From the NCBI RefSeq assembly GCF_004331345.1, contig NZ_SJJZ01000001.1, positions 558,001 to 622,000 on the forward strand: a stretch of 64,000 nucleotides of DNA. Reading direction: 5' to 3'. Of this stretch, positions 8,484-16,065 are shown piece by piece. The translations under genes and the position numbers were made by a program. Within the stretch, counting starts at the first letter, position 1. The number at the start of each line of letters is the position of its first letter. Under the pieces are notes generated by a model. It was not told the origin of the DNA. It did no database searches and saw nothing but the letters and a program-made list of their open reading frames with translations. This stretch comes from Kribbella soli. GTDB taxonomy: Bacteria > Actinomycetota > Actinomycetes > Propionibacteriales > Kribbellaceae.

Positions 8484-9077
8484 ATGAAGACACTTGACCG
8501 GCCGCTGGACGACGACGACCGCGCGATGGCCGACATCGCCGAGGTCCGCGACTGGCGGCGCCTTGCCGGCCCGCAGGCGGGCGAGACCGGGCCACTCCCG
8601 GTCCGCCGCCTGATTCGGCGCGTGAAGTCGGGGACGAACTGGAAGCCGTGGCCGATCAACCGCCGTACGGTGATCGACGACCAGCTCGACGGCTGGGGCT
8701 TCCTGACCCGCCGCAACACCGAGCTCGCGGTGTACGACGACCAGGTGCTGCCGCACAGCCCGTTCAGCGGCTGGGTCGCGTTCGCGATCGAGCGCGGGGA
8801 CGTCGAAGCCGCGGCCGCCGGGCTCGACGAGCACTGGCCCGCGAAATTCGACCTCGCCTGCCGGCACTGGGGACAGCCGTCGTACGTCGGAATCGAGAGC
8901 AAGACCGGTTTCGAGGACGACTGGGCCCCCGGCGCCGGCATCGACCGCCGCCACCTGGCGGTCTGGACGCCCCCGGGCGCCGAGATCCACCTGTACAGCA
9001 ACAAGCCGACGGCGAGACCGCTGTCGGTGTCGGTCGGAATCAACTACACCGTCTACCTCAACGAGGAGGGGACATGA
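8484..9077 (+). CDS. paralog family protein, copy 1 (unknown function)
   Basis: Encodes 197 aa, cytoplasmic, acidic, no signal or membrane segment. It is one of three paralogs here (also 9472, 15476). Shared blocks are MKTxDRPLD at the N-terminus, NWKPWP near 53, GWGF near 70, GLDEHWP near 113, HWGQPxYV near 130, a DxWxPGAG then RRHLAVW stretch and IHLYSxKP near the C-terminus, ending in VGxNYxVY. I do not recognise a named family; the W-rich, two-lobed pattern recalls small actinobacterial immunity or adaptor proteins, but that is only an impression. The conserved MKT start fixes position 8484. Its TGA overlaps the next ATG (ATGA). Least similar of the three, and its partner is the shortest. 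Confidence 0.85.
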   Translation: MKTLDRPLDDDDRAMADIAEVRDWRRLAGPQAGETGPLPVRRLIRRVKSGTNWKPWPINRRTVIDDQLDGWGFLTRRNTELAVYDDQVLPHSPFSGWVAFAIERGDVEAAAAGLDEHWPAKFDLACRHWGQPSYVGIESKTGFEDDWAPGAGIDRRHLAVWTPPGAEIHLYSNKPTARPLSVSVGINYTVYLNEEGT

Positions 9078-9376
9078 GGACAGCAGACCACAGGCTCCGA
9101 GAAGGCCAGCGGGACCTCAAGTTCACGAACGGATCAGAACCCGCCCCCACCGGCAGTGTCTCGGAAGCGACGCTCACCGGCCTCAGGCACGAACGCCTCG
9201 CAGCCGCGGGCGGGCCGGCCGGCCTGTCCCCGGACCAGGCCAAGACCATGCAGGCCGCGGCGCTTCCTCCGATCGCCCCAGGCCAGGCGCGCACCGTCGA
9301 CACGTCCGGCGTACGCCACGAGTCCAGCCGGTTCGAGCACGGCAAAGGCACCGGCAACAAGTCGCCCGAACGCTAG
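9074..9376 (+). CDS. small hydrophilic partner protein, copy 1
   Basis: Encodes 100 aa, rich in G, A, P, R and S, predicted mostly disordered, with no recognisable domain, signal or membrane segment. Residues LSPDQAKTMQAAALPPIAPGQ form the only plausible helix. It starts within the stop of the paralog at 8484 (ATGA, SD GAGGAGGGG) and so is made with it. It takes the same position as the large partners at 10062 and 16066 but shares no clear sequence with them; it may be a shortened relic or an independent partner. Confidence 0.75.
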   Translation: MRTADHRLREGQRDLKFTNGSEPAPTGSVSEATLTGLRHERLAAAGGPAGLSPDQAKTMQAAALPPIAPGQARTVDTSGVRHESSRFEHGKGTGNKSPER

Positions 9377-9406
9377 ACCAGAACACCCCGAATCAGCAGG
9401 TCGGAC

Positions 9407-9428
9407 TGACCTCGTCGCGCCATACGGT
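9407..9428 (+). promoter_or_regulatory. shared upstream motif, copy 2
   Basis: TGACC, 11 nt, then TACGGT, ending 43 nt before the ATG at 9472. See copies at 8426 and 15379. Confidence 0.4.
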
Positions 9429-9471
9429 GGCCGACGACGGCTTGAGCACGAACGGAAGGAACAAGCCCGGA

Positions 9472-10053
9472 ATGAAAACCATGGACAGGCCACTCGACGA
9501 GGACGAGGCGGCCTTCGCCGACTTCGCCGAGGTCACCGACTGGCGTGCCATCGCGGGCCCCAACAACGACGCCAGCGGGCCGGACGTCGTCCGGGCGATC
9601 GTGCAGCGCGTCACCGCCGCCACCGACTGGAAGCCCTGGCCGCTCGCGCCGGGCGAGCAGATCGACCCGGTGCTGGCTTCGTGGGGTTTCACCACCAAGC
9701 GCGGCAGCACGATCGTCGTGTTCCCCGGCATGGCCTACGCCGATGCCCTGAACAGCGGGTGGTGCGCCTACCAGCTCAGCCCGAACGACACGGCCGAAGC
9801 CGAGGCCGGGCTCGACGCGCATTGGCCGGACCACGTGGCGCTGGCCCGCAAGTACTTCGGCGAGCCGGAGTACGTCAGTGACGACAGCAACCCGAACTTC
9901 CTCGACGAATGGGGACCGGGAGCGGGCGCGGACAAGCGCCACCTCGCCACCTGGCTCCTCAACGGCGCCCATCTGCGGCTGTTCAGTACCAAGCCGAGCC
10001 CGGACCCACTGACCCCCGCGGTCGGTGTCAGCTACGCGATCTACATCGACTAG
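9472..10053 (+). CDS. paralog family protein, copy 2 (unknown function)
   Basis: Encodes 193 aa, same length as and clearly closest to the copy at 15476. It shares DWKPWPL, SWGFTTKRG, a GW-CAY block, GLDAHWPDH, an EWGPGAG stretch, LRLFSTKPS and the terminal VGVSYAIYID. Cytoplasmic and acidic. The start is fixed by the conserved MKT; SD GGAAGGA lies about 12 nt upstream. Its stop TAG is part of TAGGAG, which also serves as the ribosome site of the next gene 5 nt further on, an arrangement repeated exactly at 16055. Function unknown; tight coupling to a repeat-rich protein suggests a binding partner, chaperone or antagonist. Confidence 0.85.
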   Translation: MKTMDRPLDEDEAAFADFAEVTDWRAIAGPNNDASGPDVVRAIVQRVTAATDWKPWPLAPGEQIDPVLASWGFTTKRGSTIVVFPGMAYADALNSGWCAYQLSPNDTAEAEAGLDAHWPDHVALARKYFGEPEYVSDDSNPNFLDEWGPGAGADKRHLATWLLNGAHLRLFSTKPSPDPLTPAVGVSYAIYID

Positions 10054-10061
10054 GAGACGCC

Positions 10062-11216
10062 ATGACGACACCATCGGAAGGCCGCCCCGGCTGGGAGCAG
10101 GGCAGCTGGGGCCAGTCCATGGACTGGCTGAGCAACCTGTCGGCGGAGCAGCAGCAGAACCTTCAGGCATTCGTGGGGATGACCCCGGATCAGCGGCAGG
10201 CCGCCACTGCCTTCGTGAACCTCGACGACCGCCAGCAGGCGAACTTGATGCGGGCGGCGAACTCGGACCCGCTGAAGGACCGTGTGTCCAACGCGATCCG
10301 CGGCGCGGTCGCGCGGGTGCACCTGACGTACGACCGGACGCAGGAGCGGCTGAGCGAGATGGCCACGTCCTTGGCGGCCCAGGGCCGCCAGTACCGCGAC
10401 GCCGCGGTCGGAGGCGTCCGTGACGCGCGGGACACCGTCGTACAGGGTGCGCGGGACGCTCGGGACACCGTCGTACAAGGTGCCCGCGACACGCGCGACA
10501 CCGTCGTACAGGGCGCCCGGGACACCCGCGACGCGGTGGTGCAGGGCGCACGCAACGTCGGCGACCGGGCGACCGAGCTCGGCCAGCAGGCCGTCGGTGC
10601 GTACGAGACCGGCCGGGAGCGGGTTGTGGACGCGGCCCAGCGCGGGCAGGTCCGGCTCGACCAGGCCTGGCAGAGTGGCGCCGACCGCGTCGGCGAGATG
10701 CGCGACTCGGTTGTCCAGGGTGCCCGCGGCGCGCGGGACACTGTGGTGCAGGGCGCGCGCGACGGACGCGACGCGGTCGTCGGCGCCGGCCGGGACGCGA
10801 TGGCGGCCGGGCGGAACGCTGCCGCGAAGGCGGGCCGTTGGTTCGAGGGCAAGTTCAACAACGCCATGGTGAAGGCCGAGAGCTCGCTGGCAAGCTACAA
10901 CGCCGGCCGGCACGACCCGGAGCTCGGCGCGAACACGGTCAGCCCGAAGGACCGTACGGAGATGGCACAGAAGTTCAGCGCCGCCATGTCCGCTCCGACT
11001 CTGGAAGAGCGCAACCAGATCATCCAGGGCATGGCCCAGTCGTCGCAGGCCCAGGTGGACGCGCAGAACTCCGCGCTCCGCGCCCTGGGTGGCGTGGCCC
11101 CGGCCGGAGGCGCCATCCCCCAGGGGCAGGCTACGCAGACGCAGCAGCCGACGGAGCAGACCGCCAGCACCAACCTGCAGAAGAACACCGACAACAAGGG
11201 CATCGGCGGTCGCTGA
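10062..11216 (+). CDS. 11-residue-repeat (LEA/apolipoprotein-like) partner protein, copy 2
   Basis: Encodes 384 aa with no signal or membrane helix. An N-terminal helical region (about 1-110) has W-rich and SAEQQQNL/TPDQRQ segments. Residues 118-172 are tandem 11-mers of the form GARDxRDTVVQ (four near-perfect, one decayed), with more copies at about 209-241, the periodicity of amphipathic LEA-3, synuclein and apolipoprotein helices. A second helical part (about 270-345) and a Q/T-rich disordered tail follow. The AGGAG overlapping the upstream TAG is its SD. Likely an elongated amphipathic helix binding lipid, a surface or itself; role inferred only. Followed by a strong terminator. Confidence 0.85.
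   Translation: MTTPSEGRPGWEQGSWGQSMDWLSNLSAEQQQNLQAFVGMTPDQRQAATAFVNLDDRQQANLMRAANSDPLKDRVSNAIRGAVARVHLTYDRTQERLSEMATSLAAQGRQYRDAAVGGVRDARDTVVQGARDARDTVVQGARDTRDTVVQGARDTRDAVVQGARNVGDRATELGQQAVGAYETGRERVVDAAQRGQVRLDQAWQSGADRVGEMRDSVVQGARGARDTVVQGARDGRDAVVGAGRDAMAAGRNAAAKAGRWFEGKFNNAMVKAESSLASYNAGRHDPELGANTVSPKDRTEMAQKFSAAMSAPTLEERNQIIQGMAQSSQAQVDAQNSALRALGGVAPAGGAIPQGQATQTQQPTEQTASTNLQKNTDNKGIGGR
10413..10561 (+). repeat. 33-bp tandem repeats inside the 11-mer gene
   Basis: About 4.5 units of 33 bp encode the GARDxRDTVVQ repeats (residues 118-167). Copies differ by scattered, mostly synonymous changes (gtacagg/gtacaag; cgg/cgc), so the protein period is under selection rather than being a fresh slippage array. 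Confidence 0.85.
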
Positions 11217-11240
11217 CCTCGATCACCCGAAGCACCACTG

Positions 11241-11273
11241 AAGACGCCGCCGAGCCTGGCTCGGCGGCGTCTT
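11241..11273. terminator. bidirectional terminator
   Basis: 16-bp arms (AAGACGCCGCCGAGCC and complement) around a single T, followed by TTTGT on the plus strand and AAGA-complement on the other. It lies between the convergent genes ending at 11216 and 11283. Confidence 0.85.
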
Positions 11274-11282
11274 TGTGTGCGG

Positions 11283-12524
11283 CTATTCCGTGGGGGCCGG
11301 GCGGGGGCGGCGTCTGGGGAGGGGTCTGGGCGGTTCGGGGTCGACGTCGTGGCCGGCCAGGTGGTTCACGATGGCGTTCAGGACGGCGGCGGTGGGGACC
11401 GCGACCAGGGCGCCGACGATGCCGGCGATGACCACGCCGGTGGCGATCGAGAGGATGATCGCCAGCGGGTGGACGCTGACCGCGCGGCCGAGCAGGAACG
11501 GTTGCAGGACGTGCGCCTCCAGCTGCTGTACGCCGATCACGACGGCGAGCATGATGATCGCGATGAGGGGGCCCTTGGCAACCAGCGCGACGAGGACCGC
11601 GACGGTACCGCTGATCAGGGCGCCGACGACCGGGACGAACGAGCCGACGAACACCAGGATCCCGATCGCGCTCACCAGCGGCAGGCCGAGGATCGCAGCG
11701 CCGAGTGAGATCCCGATCGCGTCGACAGCGGCGACGATCACCGTGGCGCGGACGAACGCGGTCAGCGAGACCCACGCCTTCCGGCCCGACGAGTCGGCCT
11801 TGTCGCGGGCGCGGCGCGGGAACAGCCGGACCAGCCACGACCAGATCTGCTCGCCCTGGTACAGGAAGAAGAACAGGCAGAACAGCGAGATGAACAGCCC
11901 GGCCACCACGTGCGTCGCCGTCGTACCGACCGCTGCCGCCTGCTGACCGAGCGCGCCGCCGGACGTGACCAGCTCCTGCAGCTGCTTGTAAAGGTTGGTG
12001 ATGTCGGCGTCGGTGAGGCCGAAGTTGATCCGGGCCAGGTCGCGCAGCTTCTGCACACCTTCGCCGACCTGGTTGGACAGGTCCTCGAACTGCCCGGCGA
12101 TCTGCGTCCCGACCAGCGTCAGCAGACCCGCGACCACCACGATCGTCGCGAGCACGGTGATGCCGGCCGCGGCGCCGCGCGGCAGGCGGAGTTTCTGCAG
12201 GCCGGTGGTGACGGGGATCAGGAGGGCGGTGAGGAGTACGCCGACAGTCACCGGTACGACGACCTCGGACAGGTACCGCATCCCGTAGCCGATCACGACG
12301 ATGGCCGCGACGATCACCAGGAACCGCCAGGCCCACGCACTGGCGATCTCCATCGCCGGCGTCACGCCGTGGTCCGTCTTCGTCGTCGACCGGGTCGCCG
12401 CCGGCGCCTCGACCGTCTCGACTACCGGCCCGGTTACCGACTCGCTGGAGGGCTCCAGCACCTCGTTGTCCGCGACCGGACTCTGGTCCTGCGCCCTGGT
12501 CTCGTCCCGCCCCGACTCGCTCAT
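11283..12524 (-). CDS. AI-2E family transporter (PerM/YhhT-like)
   Basis: Encodes 413 aa. An acidic, disordered N-terminus of about 55 residues precedes roughly eight transmembrane helices with the characteristic central coil (QFEDLSNQVGEGVQKLRD) and the GSFVPVVGALISG motif typical of the UPF0118/AI-2E transporter family; a basic proline-rich tail ends the protein. The family includes exporters of AI-2 and Na+/H+ antiporters; substrate here unknown. Start at 12524 has SD GGAGGTGGG. It separates paralog copies 2 and 3. Confidence 0.88.
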   Translation of the reverse strand: MSESGRDETRAQDQSPVADNEVLEPSSESVTGPVVETVEAPAATRSTTKTDHGVTPAMEIASAWAWRFLVIVAAIVVIGYGMRYLSEVVVPVTVGVLLTALLIPVTTGLQKLRLPRGAAAGITVLATIVVVAGLLTLVGTQIAGQFEDLSNQVGEGVQKLRDLARINFGLTDADITNLYKQLQELVTSGGALGQQAAAVGTTATHVVAGLFISLFCLFFFLYQGEQIWSWLVRLFPRRARDKADSSGRKAWVSLTAFVRATVIVAAVDAIGISLGAAILGLPLVSAIGILVFVGSFVPVVGALISGTVAVLVALVAKGPLIAIIMLAVVIGVQQLEAHVLQPFLLGRAVSVHPLAIILSIATGVVIAGIVGALVAVPTAAVLNAIVNHLAGHDVDPEPPRPLPRRRPRPAPTE

Positions 12525-12555
12525 CCCACCTCCGCAAGCTGATGTGGTGATGACA

Positions 12556-13932
12556 CTAGTGCCCGCTCGGGCCTGTTCCATGAATGTGGGCGGCCAGGCC
12601 TTCGGCGGCCTTCGGGGCGTCGTCCGCGAGCAGACCGACCGCGGCGAGCACGTAGTCGGCGTCGACACACACCTCGGCGCGCTGCGGGACGAGCCAGCCC
12701 TCCTCCTGCGCGTTGGTCCCGATCGAACCGAGGATCCGCGCCGCGACCTCCGGCGGGTTGTGCCGCAGCACTCCCCCGGACCCGACCAGCAGATCGACCT
12801 CGCGCAGGTCCTTCCCGGAGCGCTCGATCACCCGCCCACCGGGCCCGAAGACGATCCGCTGCCGCCCCGCGTGCCGGCGCAGCGCGACCGTCGCGGCAAC
12901 GCTCGCCAGCGTCTCGTCGTACGACGCCTCACGCCCGCTGTCCGGAAGGTACGACGGGTCCGCACGCCGGCGTTCGGCCGCCGCGTGTACCTCGTCCGCG
13001 TTCGCGATGAGCCCCGCCTCGGCACCGGCCGCAACAACAGGTACGGCGCTCCAACGCATCCCGAGATCGCCTTCGACGGTCCGGGTCACGGGATGCGGCG
13101 CGACTACTTCGCGACCGAGGTTCGCGTCCTCGGGGTCGAGCTCGATCACCGAATGCACGTCGGTGGTGGCGCCGCCGATGTCCACGACCGCCACGTCACC
13201 GTGCAACGCGGCGAGAACCTCGACACCCCGCAGTACGACGTCCGGCGTCGCGGCGCGGACCATCCGTGCGAAGGACGGGTCACGCGACAGGTTCTTCCCG
13301 CCGATCACGTGCTCCAGGAACATCTCCCGGATCGCGGCGCGGGCGCTGTCCGGCGCGAACACCCCGATCTCCGGTACGACGTTTTCCGCCAGCACATGCG
13401 GTACGTCGGCCGCGGTCAGCGTTTCCGTGATTTCCGTCTGGGCCTCGATGTTGCCTGCGACAACGACCGGTTTCCGCCACTTGTACTTCGCCAGCGTCTC
13501 GGCGGCCTTGAGCAGTACGGCCGAATTGCCGCCGTCGGTGCCGCCGAGCAGCAGGACGACGTCCGGGCGGTCCTTGCGCAGCTCCTTCTGACTCGCCGCG
13601 CTCAGCCCACCGCTGACGACCGCCACGACGCGCCCGCCGCTGGACAACGCCACCCGCTTCCCCGCCTCCGCGGTCACGAGCTCTTCGTTGCCCACGACAC
13701 CGATCCGCAGGCCGCCGCCCGCACTCGAACAGGCCAGCACCTCGGCGTTCCGCACGCCGCGGTCGGCCGCTTCGAGTACGGCGCGGCAGGCCTGCCAGCC
13801 GTCCATGACGTCGGTGTCGATCGTCGTACGGTGCTCGGCCCGGGCCACGAGCTCACCCGAGCCGGAATCCACCGCAACCGCCTTCGTGAAAGTCGACCCG
13901 AAGTCGACCGCCACTACAAGAGCCACGCTCAC
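12556..13932 (-). CDS. MutL/GlmL-type ATPase (glutamate mutase accessory family)
   Basis: Encodes 458 aa of the ASKHA fold. DFGSTFTK (phosphate 1), DIGGATTDVHS (phosphate 2) and LLGGTDGG match the MutL (glutamate mutase L) family, thought to reactivate or maintain adenosylcobalamin mutases. GTG at 13932 is chosen for its SD AGAGGTGGG; the next upstream frame is non-conserved. No GlmS/GlmE mutase subunit gene is in the window, so it is an orphan; its partner may be encoded elsewhere or differ. 31 nt separate its end from the AI-2E transporter start, so the two may be cotranscribed. Confidence 0.85.
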   Translation of the reverse strand: MSVALVVAVDFGSTFTKAVAVDSGSGELVARAEHRTTIDTDVMDGWQACRAVLEAADRGVRNAEVLACSSAGGGLRIGVVGNEELVTAEAGKRVALSSGGRVVAVVSGGLSAASQKELRKDRPDVVLLLGGTDGGNSAVLLKAAETLAKYKWRKPVVVAGNIEAQTEITETLTAADVPHVLAENVVPEIGVFAPDSARAAIREMFLEHVIGGKNLSRDPSFARMVRAATPDVVLRGVEVLAALHGDVAVVDIGGATTDVHSVIELDPEDANLGREVVAPHPVTRTVEGDLGMRWSAVPVVAAGAEAGLIANADEVHAAAERRRADPSYLPDSGREASYDETLASVAATVALRRHAGRQRIVFGPGGRVIERSGKDLREVDLLVGSGGVLRHNPPEVAARILGSIGTNAQEEGWLVPQRAEVCVDADYVLAAVGLLADDAPKAAEGLAAHIHGTGPSGH

Positions 13933-13982
13933 CCCACCTCTCCATCCGCAGCCAGCCAACCGGTCCCACCCACCCGCCGCGC

Positions 13983-14097
13983 ACATTCGCTGGGGTCAAC
14001 CAGCCACATTGGGGGTTCGCCACCGGCGTTCAGGGTGGCAAACCCCGCATTTGGCTGGCCAACCCACCAAATTCGCTGGCTTACCCAGCACATTGCC
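13983..14097. repeat. three degenerate direct repeats between mutL and metB
   Basis: CATTCGCTGG (13984), CATTTGGCTGG (14048) and AATTCGCTGG (14069) each precede an ACCCA/ACCA block; the first and third continue into CACATTG. No gene is apparent in this 186-nt gap. Confidence 0.45.
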
Positions 14098-14118
14098 GGG
14101 ACTGGCGTGGGCGGGCAG

Positions 14119-15273
14119 TTAGGAGAGGGCGCGATCGAGGTCGAGCAGGAGGTCGTCGATCGTCTCGATGCCGACGCTGAGCCGGATCAGGTCCGCTGGG
14201 ACCTCGAGCGGGGTGCCGGCGACCGAGGCGTGCGTCATCTTGCCGGGGTGCTCGATGAGGGACTCGACACCGCCGAGAGACTCCCCGAGCGTGAAGACCT
14301 CGGCCTTGTTGCAGATGTCCAGAGCCTGCGCCTCGCCGCCGGTGACGCGGAAGCTGACGATCCCGCCGAACCGCTTCATCTGCTTGGCGGCGGTCTCGTG
14401 ACCCGGGTGCCCGTCGACGCCCGGGTACAGCACCTGGCTGACGGACTGGTGCCGCTGCAGGAACTCGACGACCTTCTCCGCGTTGTCGCTGTGCCGGTCC
14501 ATCCGGACGCCGAGCGTCTTGATGCCGCGCAGCACCAGCCACGAGTCGAACGGCCCGGCGACGGCGCCGATCGCGTTCTGGTGGAAGGCGATCTTCTCCG
14601 CCAGCTCGGCGTCCCGCACGATCAGCGCGCCGCCGACCACGTCGGAGTGCCCGCCCATGTACTTCGTCGTCGAGTGCACGACGACGTCCGCGCCGAGCTC
14701 CAGCGGCTGCTGCAGGTACGGCGAGGCGAACGTGTTGTCGACGACCAGCAGGGCGCCGGCGTCGTGCGCGATCTGGGCGACGATGGCGATGTCCGCGACG
14801 TTCAGCAGCGGGTTGGTCGGGGTCTCCAGCCAGACGACCTTCGTCTTGCCCGGCTGGATCGCGGCCCGGATCGCCTCCGGGTGCGTGACCGCGGCCGGCG
14901 TCATCTCCACACCCCAGGTGCCCAGAACGCGGGCGAACAGGCGGAACGTGCCGCCGTACGCGTCGTCAGGGAAGACCACGTGGTCACCCGGCACGCACAG
15001 CGAGCGGATCAGGGTGTCCTCGGCGGCGAGACCGCTGGCGAAGGCGAAGCCGCGGGTGCCGGCCTCGATCGCAGCCAGACACTCCTCCAGCGCCGTGCGG
15101 GTCGGGTTCGCCGAGCGGGAGTACTCGTATCCGTTGCGCAGCCCGCCGACGCCGTCCTGCTTGTAGGTGCTGGTCGCGTAGATCGGCGGTACGACCGCGC
15201 CGGTCGTCGGGTCAGGCTCGTTCCCGGCGTGGATCGCGAGTGTTTCGAAGCCGTAGTGGTGTTCCGTGTTCAC
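14119..15273 (-). CDS. metB: cystathionine gamma-synthase
   Basis: Encodes 384 aa, a Cys/Met-metabolism PLP enzyme. GYEYSRSANPTR, the substrate-pocket ETPTNPLL, VVDNTF and the PLP-lysine segment STTKYMGGHSD (Lys204) are intact, and the C-terminal SLGGVESL and RLSVGIE complete the family pattern. It joins O-acyl-homoserine and cysteine to give cystathionine (forward transsulfuration); distinction from cystathionine gamma-lyase is not certain from sequence. GTG at 15273 follows TACGCT by 6 nt with no SD, so it is probably leaderless. Its functional partner cystathionine beta-synthase lies at 50219. Confidence 0.85.
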   Translation of the reverse strand: MNTEHHYGFETLAIHAGNEPDPTTGAVVPPIYATSTYKQDGVGGLRNGYEYSRSANPTRTALEECLAAIEAGTRGFAFASGLAAEDTLIRSLCVPGDHVVFPDDAYGGTFRLFARVLGTWGVEMTPAAVTHPEAIRAAIQPGKTKVVWLETPTNPLLNVADIAIVAQIAHDAGALLVVDNTFASPYLQQPLELGADVVVHSTTKYMGGHSDVVGGALIVRDAELAEKIAFHQNAIGAVAGPFDSWLVLRGIKTLGVRMDRHSDNAEKVVEFLQRHQSVSQVLYPGVDGHPGHETAAKQMKRFGGIVSFRVTGGEAQALDICNKAEVFTLGESLGGVESLIEHPGKMTHASVAGTPLEVPADLIRLSVGIETIDDLLLDLDRALS

Positions 15274-15378
15274 CGGACCAGCGTACGGCCTGGTCTGCTC
15301 GGGACCCGCAGGACGTCCGGTGCTGAGACCATCCGGGGGATCCGACTTGTCCACAGCCGCGTCGTACTGGGTGGCGAA

Positions 15379-15401
15379 TGACCCATTGCGCCGCCTACGG
15401 T
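15379..15401 (+). promoter_or_regulatory. shared upstream motif, copy 3
   Basis: TGACC, 12 nt, then TACGGT, ending 74 nt before the ATG at 15476; matches the copies at 8426 and 9407. Confidence 0.4.
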
Positions 15402-15475
15402 TGCGCACAGGGGGTTGTATCGGGTCATAAAGGGTTGCGGTCATGGAACCGGGCAAGGAAGGACGACGGCGCCGG

Positions 15476-16057
15476 ATGAAGACGCAGGACAGGCCGCTCG
15501 ACCAGGACGACCTGGCGATGGCGGATCTCGCCGAGATTCCGGACTGGACCGTGATCGCGGGGCCGGACGGCGACGAGGCCGGGCCGGAGGTCGTGCGCGC
15601 CCTGGTGCACCGGGTGATGGGCCAGACCGCCTGGCAGCCGTGGCCGCTGCAGGCCGGCGAGGTGATCGGCGCCGACATGGTCTCGTGGGGGTTCACCACG
15701 CAGCGCGGCACCACGATGATCGTGTTCGACGGCCTGGCATTCCCGGACTGCCCGGACAGCGGCTGGTCGGCGTACGAGATCGGCCCGGACGACATCGCCG
15801 CCGCCGAGTCCGGGCTCGACGCGCACTGGCCGGACCACCTCGCGCTCGCGACCAGGCACTGGGGGCAACCCGACTACGTCGGTGACGAGGGCAGCCCGAC
15901 GTTCGCGGACGAGTGGGAGCCCGGCGCCGGGACCGGCCGCCGGCACCTCGCCGTCTGGCTGCGCCCGGGCGCCCAGATCCACCTCTACAGCACCAAGCCC
16001 AGCAAGGACCCGCTGACGACGTCTGTCGGGGTCAACTACGCCGTGTACATCGACTAG
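15476..16057 (+). CDS. paralog family protein, copy 3 (unknown function)
   Basis: Encodes 193 aa, colinear without gaps over most of its length with the copy at 9472: PWPLQAGE, SWGFTTQRG, SGWSAYEI, GLDAHWPDHLALA, HWGQPDYVGD, RRHLAVWL, IHLYSTKPS and VGVNYAVYID. Cytoplasmic, acidic, no known domain. The upstream in-frame ATG at 15443 would add 11 basic residues absent from the paralogs, so 15476 is preferred. The stop is embedded in TAGGAG, the SD of the following gene, exactly as at 10051. Function unknown. Confidence 0.85.
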   Translation: MKTQDRPLDQDDLAMADLAEIPDWTVIAGPDGDEAGPEVVRALVHRVMGQTAWQPWPLQAGEVIGADMVSWGFTTQRGTTMIVFDGLAFPDCPDSGWSAYEIGPDDIAAAESGLDAHWPDHLALATRHWGQPDYVGDEGSPTFADEWEPGAGTGRRHLAVWLRPGAQIHLYSTKPSKDPLTTSVGVNYAVYID

Positions 16058-16065
16058 GAGACCCG

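Noticed and set aside
9373..10551. 392-codon minus-strand frame across paralog copy 2
   Set aside because: Opposite strand has conserved paralog sequence, SD sites and coupling; this frame has none.
10413..10561. 33-bp repeats as a possible CRISPR array
   Set aside because: Units are directly adjacent with no spacers and encode an 11-residue protein repeat in frame.
12301..15381. Very long plus-strand open frame (about 1000 codons) across three minus-strand genes
   Set aside because: It is antisense to AI-2E transporter, mutL and metB; Arg/Gly/Pro-rich composition and lack of any motif are typical of shadow frames in high-GC DNA.
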